11,554 bases of DNA from VGBK01 sp964354255 (GTDB lineage Bacteria; Actinomycetota; Acidimicrobiia; Spongiisociales; UBA11373): positions 1 through 11,554 of the forward strand of contig CAYGYX010000059.1 of assembly GCA_964354255.1 (NCBI GenBank), in the 5' to 3' direction. Shown piece by piece: positions 5,839 to 10,905 of this stretch (the first letter of the stretch is position 1; every line of letters starts with the position of its first letter). A program made the translations under genes and the position numbers. The notes under the pieces were generated by a model, which was given only the letters and a program-made list of their open reading frames with translations, made no database searches and was not told the origin of the DNA.

Positions 5839-7308
5839 ATGGCATCCGCAGTCCATCCCGTGGCGGCACGAGCGAGCATCCTCGCCGTGGCATTGCTGCT
5901 CGCCGGGGTGCTGCTCCCCTTGGGACCGGGGACGGCACTCGCCGAGGCGTCCACCGTCACGGGCAGGGGCCTGTACTCGGTGGGGCTGTTCGATCCGGCG
6001 CATTCCCGCTGGTACCTCCACGATTTGGAGGGGGGCACCACCGCTCTCACCTTCGGCGAGGATGGGGATGTGCCGCTGGCCGGGGACTGGGACGGCGACG
6101 GGGTGGACACCCCCGGCGTCTACCGGCCGGAGGCGGGGCGCCTGGTGGTGCGCAACGGGAGCGAGCCGATCTCCTACGTCTACGCCATGCCCACCGGCGG
6201 GCTGCCGGTGGTGGCCGACACCGACGGCGACGGCCGGGACACCGTGTCCATCGGCCGCTTCGGCCGCCTCTACATCATGGACGGGCTGGGAAGCGGTCCG
6301 GTCTCCCTCGCCGGTCCTGATCCCCTTCCGATCAGTTTGCCGGCCGGCACCGACCAGCTGGTGGGAGGGGACTTCGATGGTGACGGCGCCGACGAGATCG
6401 CCGCGGTGCACCGAGGGGTGGTCGAGGTGGTGGGCCCCGGACGGAGCGCCATCCTGGGCGAGGTCGGTCCGGCCCTGGCGATCGCCGGCGACTGGAACGG
6501 CGACGGCGTCGACACCCTGGGCGCCTACGACACCTGGCAGTCGGAGTTCGTCCTCTTCGGGGGCGGCGGCGGGGCCGCGGGCACGCTGGAGTACGGCTCT
6601 ACGGGCATGCTGCCGGTGGCGGGCCGCTTCGGGGGGCTCACCGGCGACGACGATGCCCCACCCCACCGCTCCGGGGTGCCGGCGCTCGCCGAGGGTGATG
6701 AGGGGGCCGTGGTGGTGGCCCTGCAGCGCGAATTGGCCCGGCGTCATCTGTATCGCGGTCCCCTGGACGGGGAGTTCGGGCCGGCCACCGCCTACGCCGT
6801 GGTCACCTTCCACAAGGTGATGGGGCTGGAGCGTACCTTCGCCTGGGAGGAAGGAGACTCCGCCCACATGGCCGATTTCGCCCTGCCGGCGCTGCCCGAC
6901 CGGCCCGCGGAGCCGAACCGGGTGGAGGTCGACATCGGCCGCCAGGTCCTCTTCCTCTTCGAGGACGGCGAGGTGGCCGAGATGGTCCCCATCTCCTCGG
7001 GAGGCACCTACCGCTACTACAGCGAGCGGCAGGGGGCCTGGGTGTGGGCCGGCACCCCGCGCGGCGACTTCACCTTCACCCGCCACTCCCTGGGCTGGAA
7101 CTGCGACCCCGTCACCGGGTGGTGCATCTACAACCCCTGGAACTTCACCCCCTACTACGCCCTGCACGGCTACCGGTCGGTGCCCGCGCAGCCGGCGTCG
7201 CACGGGTGCGTGCGCATCCCCACCTGGGAGTCCGACATACTCGACGCCCGCTTCTACATCGGGATGCCCATCCACCTCTGGGACGAGTACCCGGCCGAGG
7301 ACGGCTGA
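5839..7308 (+). CDS. Secreted L,D-transpeptidase with FG-GAP-like repeats and a peptidoglycan-binding domain (489 aa)
   Basis: Cross-links or remodels peptidoglycan outside the membrane by forming bonds between tetrapeptide stems (YkuD fold). Start ATG 5839 is preferred over upstream in-frame starts because it begins a clean signal peptide: hydrophobic AILAVALLLAGVLLPL-like core, cleavage probably after GTALA, about residue 36. Then come four repeats with acidic D-x-D/N-G-D-G-x-D loops near residues 82-90, 127-133, 178-184 and 218-224, resembling FG-GAP/VCBS calcium-binding blades. Residues 285-335 look like a peptidoglycan-binding domain 1 (VALQREL, GPLDGEFGPATAYAV). The catalytic domain, 358-485, has His443 (ALHGY) and the signature SHGCVRI with His455 and nucleophile Cys457; a CDPVTGWC pair lies just before. 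The repeats may act as a spacer or wall-binding module. It stands alone, with its own promoter. Confidence 0.88.
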   Translation: MASAVHPVAARASILAVALLLAGVLLPLGPGTALAEASTVTGRGLYSVGLFDPAHSRWYLHDLEGGTTALTFGEDGDVPLAGDWDGDGVDTPGVYRPEAGRLVVRNGSEPISYVYAMPTGGLPVVADTDGDGRDTVSIGRFGRLYIMDGLGSGPVSLAGPDPLPISLPAGTDQLVGGDFDGDGADEIAAVHRGVVEVVGPGRSAILGEVGPALAIAGDWNGDGVDTLGAYDTWQSEFVLFGGGGGAAGTLEYGSTGMLPVAGRFGGLTGDDDAPPHRSGVPALAEGDEGAVVVALQRELARRHLYRGPLDGEFGPATAYAVVTFHKVMGLERTFAWEEGDSAHMADFALPALPDRPAEPNRVEVDIGRQVLFLFEDGEVAEMVPISSGGTYRYYSERQGAWVWAGTPRGDFTFTRHSLGWNCDPVTGWCIYNPWNFTPYYALHGYRSVPAQPASHGCVRIPTWESDILDARFYIGMPIHLWDEYPAEDG

Positions 7309-7336
7309 GCGGCGGGCCGAGCGTCGGGGGGCGGCG

Positions 7337-7342
7337 TAGCCT
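7337..7342 (+). promoter_or_regulatory. Probable -10 element of the acyl-CoA ligase gene
   Basis: TAGCCT fits TANNNT, 31 bases before the GTG at 7374. Transcription starting about seven bases downstream would begin at the inverted repeat 7349-7364. Confidence 0.4.
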
Positions 7343-7348
7343 ACGATG

Positions 7349-7364
7349 CCTCTGCCAGCAGAGG
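7349..7364 (+). promoter_or_regulatory. Inverted repeat overlapping the ribosome binding region of the ligase gene
   Basis: CCTCTGC-CA-GCAGAGG is a 7-bp perfect inverted repeat whose right arm runs into the purine-rich GAGGAAGAGG (7361-7370) before the GTG. In RNA the two outer-loop pairs would open, but the CCTCTG arm could still cover part of the ribosome binding site. It could equally be a DNA operator just downstream of the start of transcription. Confidence 0.4.
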
Positions 7365-7373
7365 AAGAGGGCC

Positions 7374-9149
7374 GTGGCCGCCGACACCATCCCCGCCAGG
7401 CTGTTTCGCAACGCCGCCTCCATGCCCGACCGCCCGGGGTATCTCGAGAAGGCAGGCGGGACCTACCGAGCCGTCGACTGGCAGGGGTACGCCGCCCGGG
7501 TGCGGCGGGCCGGCCGGGCTCTCCTCGCCCTGGGCTTCTCACCGGGGCAGCACCTCGCCATCCTCGGCTTCAACCGCTCCGAGTGGGTGATCAGTTACCT
7601 GGGGGCGATGGTGGCCGGTGGGGCGGCGGCCGGCATCTACACAACCTCCTCCGCCGATGAGGTCGGCTACGTGGTCGGCCATGCCGAAGCGCCGGTGGTG
7701 GTGGTCGAGGGGCCGGGGCAGTTGGAGAAGGTGCTCGCCTGCCGGCGGGACCTCCCCGCCCTCCGCCGGGTGGTCACCATGCGGGGGGCACCGCCCCACG
7801 GTGACCCCATGGTGCTCTCGTGGGAGGAGTTCTTGGCCAAGGGGGAGGCGGTAACCGACAGTGAGATCGACGCCCGCCTCAATGGCCTGTCGGGCGGCGA
7901 CCCGGCCACTCTCATCTACACGTCCGGGACCACCGGCGTGCCGAAGGGCGTGGTGCTCACCCACGACAACCTCACCTGGACCGCCGACCAGGCGCAGGGC
8001 GTGTTCCCCCTGAGCCCCGACGACGTCCTCATCAGCTACCTCCCGCTCAGCCACGTCGCCGAGCAGATGTACGCGGTGCACGTGGCGATCACCTTCGGCT
8101 ACTCGGTGGCCTTCGCCGAGTCGATCGAGGCGCTGCGCACCAACATCGCCGAGGTGCGCCCCACCCTGTTCTTCGGGGTGCCCCGGGTGTGGGACAAGTT
8201 CGCCGCCGGGGTGCGGGAGCGCCTCGCCTCGGTCCACGGGGCGCGGGCCCGGCTGGCCGAGTGGGCGATGGGCGCCGCCTCGCGGGTGGTCGCTGCTCGG
8301 AACGAGGGACGGGAACCGGGGGGCACCCTGGGCCTGCAGTACCGCCTGGCCCGCCGCCTCTTCCACGACCGGGTGAAGAAGGCCCTCGGCCTGGACCGGT
8401 GCCACTTCGCAGCCAGCGGGGCGGCCCCCGCCGACCCGGCCACCCTGGAGTTCCTCGCCGGGCTCGACCTCCCGGTGCACGAGGTCTACGGCCTGTCGGA
8501 GACGGCCGGCCCGGTGTCGTGGAACCGGCCGGGGCGCACCCGCTTCGGCACGGTGGGCCCGGCCTACCCGGGAGTGGAGGTCCGTCTCGCCGCCGACGGC
8601 GAGATTCTGGTGAGGGGGGGCAACGTCCTCGCCCGCTACCACCGTGACCCGGCCGCCACCGCCGCCGTCTTCCAGGACGGCTGGTTCGCCACCGGGGACC
8701 TCGGGGCGCTCGACCCCGACGGCTTCCTGTCGGTGGTGGGGCGCAAGAAGGAGCTCATCGTCACCGCCGGGGGCAAGAACATCGCCCCGGCCCCTCTGGA
8801 GACCGCTCTGCGGCAGCACCCCCTGATCGGGGAGGCGATGGTCATCGGGGACCGCCGGCCCTACCTGTCCGCCCTGGTTTCGCTTGATCCGGAGGCATCG
8901 GCCGCCTACGCCGCCGCCCACGAGATCGCCGGGCCCCTCCATGCGGCGGAGCCGGCGCTGGCCGAGGTGTCGGGCGCGGTGGCGAGGGTGAACGAACGGC
9001 TATCCCGGGCGGAGCAGATCAAGCGATTCCGGGTCCTCGAGCGGGCTTTCAGTATCGAGCACGGTGAGCTGACGGCGACTCTGAAGGTCAAGCGCCAGGC
9101 CGTGGAGGCGCATTTCGCCGCCGAGATCGAGGCGATGTACCGGGAGTAG
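7374..9149 (+). CDS. fadD: Long-chain fatty acid-CoA ligase, AMP-forming, FadD15-like (591 aa)
   Basis: Activates a fatty acid with ATP to an acyl-adenylate and transfers it to CoA; it acts in the cytosol or at the membrane face and feeds beta-oxidation or lipid synthesis. The length matches FadD15 of mycobacteria (600 aa), to which it aligns in my recall along the whole sequence. Motifs: P-loop TLIYTSGTTGVPKG (around residue 180), FFGVPRVWDK, YGLSETAG, GWFATGDLG, GRKKELIVTAGGKNIAP (around 457) and the C-terminal TATLKVKR with the probable catalytic Lys571. The frame is open upstream inside the transpeptidase gene, but homology begins at residue 1 and GTG 7374 is preceded by GAGGAAGAGG; earlier residues would be unrelated. 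It lies 65 bases after the transpeptidase gene with its own promoter, so it is probably not in an operon with it. Confidence 0.92.
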   Translation: MAADTIPARLFRNAASMPDRPGYLEKAGGTYRAVDWQGYAARVRRAGRALLALGFSPGQHLAILGFNRSEWVISYLGAMVAGGAAAGIYTTSSADEVGYVVGHAEAPVVVVEGPGQLEKVLACRRDLPALRRVVTMRGAPPHGDPMVLSWEEFLAKGEAVTDSEIDARLNGLSGGDPATLIYTSGTTGVPKGVVLTHDNLTWTADQAQGVFPLSPDDVLISYLPLSHVAEQMYAVHVAITFGYSVAFAESIEALRTNIAEVRPTLFFGVPRVWDKFAAGVRERLASVHGARARLAEWAMGAASRVVAARNEGREPGGTLGLQYRLARRLFHDRVKKALGLDRCHFAASGAAPADPATLEFLAGLDLPVHEVYGLSETAGPVSWNRPGRTRFGTVGPAYPGVEVRLAADGEILVRGGNVLARYHRDPAATAAVFQDGWFATGDLGALDPDGFLSVVGRKKELIVTAGGKNIAPAPLETALRQHPLIGEAMVIGDRRPYLSALVSLDPEASAAYAAAHEIAGPLHAAEPALAEVSGAVARVNERLSRAEQIKRFRVLERAFSIEHGELTATLKVKRQAVEAHFAAEIEAMYRE

Positions 9150-9164
9150 GGGACGGTCTGGGGG

Positions 9165-9188
9165 CGGAGGCGGGGCGCTCCGCCTTCG
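9165..9188. terminator. Hairpin after the acyl-CoA ligase gene
   Basis: CGGAGGCGG and CCGCCTTCG pair over 9 bp (one G-T) around a GGCGCT loop, 16 bases after the stop codon. No T-tract follows. Position and strength suggest a terminator. Confidence 0.5.
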
Positions 9189-9239
9189 TGGCCGATGGGG
9201 GGGAGTGGGGAGCTGGCCGGGGCGGCATGAGGTCGGCCC

Positions 9240-9434
9240 TCAGGAGGGCAAGCCGGTCCCGGCCGGTTCCAGGGGCGAGCGGCTCGGCCGAGGGGCCAGG
9301 GTGACCAGCCAGTAGCCGGGTGGGTGGGGGCCATCGCCGCCGAGCAGCTCCCGGAGCAGCACGCCGTCACCCAGGTCGTGGCAGCAGCGCTGCTCGCAGG
9401 AGCGGTAGGGGTCGGCGACGAGGTCCTCGGCCAC
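9240..9434 (-). CDS. Possible small Cys-containing protein behind the metallopeptidase gene (64 aa)
   Basis: From GTG 9434 the frame reads VAEDLVADPYRSCEQRCC and on through PGYWLVTLAPRPS to a TGA at 9240. Codon third positions are almost all G or C, which argues for real coding. Cys13, Cys17 and Cys18 form a CxxxCC cluster that might bind metal. No family is recognised. There is no ribosome binding site; the gene starts 36 bases after the metallopeptidase stop and lies in the same reading frame, which is open from that stop onwards. It could be a coupled small gene, a read-through extension, or a relic of a longer protein. Confidence 0.35.
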   Translation of the reverse strand: MAEDLVADPYRSCEQRCCHDLGDGVLLRELLGGDGPHPPGYWLVTLAPRPSRSPLEPAGTGLPS

Positions 9435-9440
9435 GCCGAG

Positions 9441-9461
9441 GGCATCGGCACGTGCCGTGCC
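9441..9461. repeat. Palindrome between metallopeptidase and small downstream ORF
   Basis: The core CGGCACGTGCCG (9446-9457) is a perfect 12-bp palindrome, extended by GGCA/TGCC with one bulged T. It starts 10 bases beyond the metallopeptidase stop, so it may be that gene's terminator, an RNA hairpin between two cistrons, or a dimeric protein site. Confidence 0.4.
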
Positions 9462-9470
9462 CGGCTTGAC

Positions 9471-9824
9471 TCAGTCCCAGCCGAGCGCCTCGAGGCGGGC
9501 GTCGTCTATGCCGAGGTGGTGGGCCACCTCGTGCAGCACGGTGCGGCGGATCTCCCGGCGCAGCTCGGCGGGAGAGAGCCCGAGCTCCAGATGGGGCCCC
9601 ATGAAGACCACGATGCGGTCGGGGAGGGCCCCGGAGTACCAGTCCCCCCGCTCCAACAGGGACACGCCCTCGTAGATACCCAGGATCCCCTCGTCGTTGG
9701 GGTCCTGCTTATGAGTGGGCCAGTCCTCCACCACCACATGGAGGTTGTCGACCCGCTCGAGGACCCACTGGGGGAGGTCCTCCAGGGCCTGGTCGACGAC
9801 CCGCTCGAACTGGGCGCGGCGCAC
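9471..9824 (-). CDS. Zincin-like metallopeptidase family protein (117 aa)
   Basis: A small predicted zinc metallopeptidase of the type common in Actinobacteria and alpha-proteobacteria (PF06262-like). The end carries the HExxH zinc site as VLHEVAHHLGIDDARLEALGWD: two histidines and the catalytic Glu, with Asp in HLGID as likely third ligand. Upstream features usual for the family are seen: VVVEDWPT, ILGIYEGV, PDRIVVFMGP, LRREIRRTVLHE. The length fits the family and it ends at the usual point. It has no signal peptide, so it is cytosolic. GTG 9824 is chosen because a TAGGCT element ends exactly six bases before it, the leaderless arrangement also seen at 10906. The biological substrate is unknown for the family. 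Confidence 0.85.
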   Translation of the reverse strand: MRRAQFERVVDQALEDLPQWVLERVDNLHVVVEDWPTHKQDPNDEGILGIYEGVSLLERGDWYSGALPDRIVVFMGPHLELGLSPAELRREIRRTVLHEVAHHLGIDDARLEALGWD

Positions 9825-9830
9825 GGGGAG

Positions 9831-9836
9831 AGCCTA
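9831..9836 (-). promoter_or_regulatory. Leaderless-type -10 of the metallopeptidase gene
   Basis: On the minus strand: TAGGCT, six bases (CTCCCC), then GTG. Hexamer and spacing are the same as before the Mrr-like gene. No ribosome binding site exists, so transcription should start at or next to the G of the GTG. Confidence 0.6.
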
Positions 9837-9848
9837 GGTCGCCATTGC

Positions 9849-9854
9849 TACACT
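9849..9854 (+). promoter_or_regulatory. -10 element of the tRNA-Val gene
   Basis: TACACT fits TANNNT and lies 11 bases before the first tRNA base. The region 9825-9865 therefore holds two divergent promoters, this one and that of the metallopeptidase gene. The -35 is weak. Confidence 0.5.
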
Positions 9855-9865
9855 CCGACGTCGCC

Positions 9866-9937
9866 GGGCGCTTAGCTCAGCGGAAGAGCGCTGCCTTCAC
9901 ACGGCAGAGGTCACTGGTTCGAGCCCAGTAGCGCCCA
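9866..9937 (+). tRNA. tRNA-Val (anticodon CAC)
   Basis: A complete 72-base cloverleaf. Acceptor GGGCGCT (9866-9872) pairs perfectly with AGCGCCC (9930-9936), discriminator A at 9937. D stem GCTC/GAGC; anticodon stem CTGCC/GGCAG enclosing the loop TTCACAC with anticodon CAC (9898-9900), reading the valine codon GUG. T stem ACTGG/CCAGT with loop TTCGAGC. CCA is not encoded. GUG is likely a heavily used codon in this GC-rich genome. The gene seems intact despite the phage-like fragment directly behind it. Confidence 0.95.
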
Positions 9938-9943
9938 CGGTGG

Positions 9944-9966
9944 AACCCGTTGCCCGTCAACGGGTT
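9944..9966 (+). terminator. Terminator hairpin of the tRNA-Val gene
   Basis: AACCCGTTG and CAACGGGTT form a perfect 9-bp stem around CCCGT, six bases after the tRNA end, followed by a short T-rich tail (TTTCTG overlapping the stem end). This is the best classical intrinsic terminator in the window. Confidence 0.65.
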
Positions 9967-9976
9967 TCTGCTATCG

Positions 9977-10153
9977 GTGGGGGAGTGGGCAGCGCTCGCC
10001 TTCCCCAACGGCCGCCACGACGACCAGGCCGACTGCTTCGCCTGCGCCGCCTTGGACGCCACCAGCACACCCGGCATCGACCCCGTGGCCCTCGGCCTCG
10101 CCCTCGCCGCGGCGGACGCGGAGCTACACCAGCCAGGCCCCTGGCTCCACTGA
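9977..10153 (+). pseudogene. Fragment resembling the C-terminal end of a phage terminase large subunit
   Basis: The open frame (which extends back to about 9950, into the tRNA terminator) reads EWAALAFPNGRHDDQADCFA, then ACAALDATS and a helical Ala/Leu-rich tail to TGA at 10151-10153. The block FPNGRHDDQxD is typical of the last part of the terminase nuclease domain, where an Asp of the HDDQ motif binds metal. A full large terminase has 450-600 residues, so only about 55 remain, with no room for the ATPase. I read it as a remnant left by a phage that integrated at the tRNA 3' end. A start at GTG 9977 could still allow a short peptide, but no ribosome binding site supports it. Alternative: a chance small ORF with a terminase-like motif. 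Confidence 0.5.
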
Positions 10154-10169
10154 GCCCGGCCGTTCGGAG

Positions 10170-10175
10170 TAGGTT
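10170..10175 (+). promoter_or_regulatory. -10 element of the collagen-like gene
   Basis: TAGGTT, identical to the hexamer in front of the ssnA-like gene, lies 24 bases before the ATG at 10200, with AGGGAGG (10187-10193) as ribosome binding site in between. Confidence 0.45.
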
Positions 10176-10199
10176 CTGACGTGACAAGGGAGGGCGGGC

Positions 10200-10760
10200 A
10201 TGTCCAGGACGATGCGACGAGTGGCTCTGCTGGTCACCCTGCTGCTGGTAGTGGCCGGTGCGGCCGGGGCTTCAGCAACAGATAGCCGGACGGGCAGCAA
10301 TCGGCTCACCGGCTGCCGGAACACTTCCACCGGGGTTCTCGATCAGGTGAAAGCCGGGCTGCTGCCCATCGGGGGGGTGTGCGGGGCGGGTGAGCTGATG
10401 GTGTCGTGGAATAGGTCAGGGCCGACGGGGCCGCAAGGACCGCGGGGCTACGCCGGCTACCCCGGACCGACCGGGGCGCCCGGTGTCAGCGGCTACGAGG
10501 TGGTCGTCGCCCACTTTGACACCGCCGACAACAACGGACAGACCTCTGGTTACGCGTGGTGTCCCGCCGGCAAGGTGGCGGTAGGCGGGGGGTACAACTC
10601 CGCCGACCCCCCCACTTTTGCCACGGCGTACGCCTACCAGAACAACCCGATAGTGGCCGGCGGCCAATCCGGGTGGCAGGCCCACCTGGTCAGGACCGAT
10701 GGAGGAGCCGGCGACTGGCAGTTCGCCGTGTTTGTCATCTGCGTGAGGGCCTTGCCGTAG
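10200..10760 (+). CDS. Secreted collagen-like repeat protein (186 aa)
   Basis: The N-terminus MSRTMRRVALLVTLLLVVAG is a signal peptide with likely cleavage after AGASA (about residue 26). Residues 74-97 hold eight Gly-X-Y triplets (GPT, GPQ, GPR, GYA, GYP, GPT, GAP, GVS), a short collagen-like segment that would drive trimer formation. The C-terminal domain, 98-186, begins YEVVVAHFD and contains CPAGKVAVGGGY (Cys121) and ends FVICVRALP (Cys181), probably a small disulfide-held beta domain; Cys39 and Cys61 frame the N-terminal part. This architecture is common in exported actinobacterial proteins and also in phage tail-fibre tips; with the signal peptide, a bacterial surface or secreted protein is more likely. 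Start chosen by the AGGGAGG site. Function unknown. Confidence 0.75.
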   Translation: MSRTMRRVALLVTLLLVVAGAAGASATDSRTGSNRLTGCRNTSTGVLDQVKAGLLPIGGVCGAGELMVSWNRSGPTGPQGPRGYAGYPGPTGAPGVSGYEVVVAHFDTADNNGQTSGYAWCPAGKVAVGGGYNSADPPTFATAYAYQNNPIVAGGQSGWQAHLVRTDGGAGDWQFAVFVICVRALP

Positions 10761-10859
10761 GTGCAGCCGTCCTCCGATTGACGAGGGGCGGGCTGAACCA
10801 ATAGTGGGGCCGCCCCAGTCGGCCAGCACACCGGGCCACCATCAGCCATGCCACCACAT

Positions 10860-10883
10860 CATCGGGCATGGGCCATCCCGATG
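10860..10883. promoter_or_regulatory. 24-bp near-perfect palindrome upstream of the Mrr-like gene; candidate operator
   Basis: CATCGGG-C-ATGG-G-CCAT-CCCGATG: both arms match (7 + 4 bp) with one bulged C. It ends ten bases before the TAGGCT element and so covers the -35 region. That position favours an operator for a dimeric regulator over a terminator for the preceding gene, whose stop is 100 bases away, but both are possible. Confidence 0.45.
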
Positions 10884-10893
10884 GTGCCGCGGG

Positions 10894-10899
10894 TAGGCT
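10894..10899 (+). promoter_or_regulatory. Leaderless-type -10 of the Mrr-like gene
   Basis: TAGGCT, six bases (CACCGC), then ATG, the same geometry as for the metallopeptidase. There is no ribosome binding site. This supports ATG 10906 as start codon. Confidence 0.6.
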
Positions 10900-10905
10900 C
10901 ACCGC

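Noticed and set aside
5482..7542. Minus-strand open frame of 686 codons over the transpeptidase gene
   Set aside because: Composition is low-complexity Gly/Arg/His-rich, no motif is seen, and the opposite strand has an intact signal peptide and YkuD active site.
9471..9473. TGA of the metallopeptidase as a selenocysteine codon
   Set aside because: The downstream palindrome leaves a loop of only two bases and lacks the features of a bacterial SECIS element, and family members end at this point. Kept only as a low-ranked alternative.
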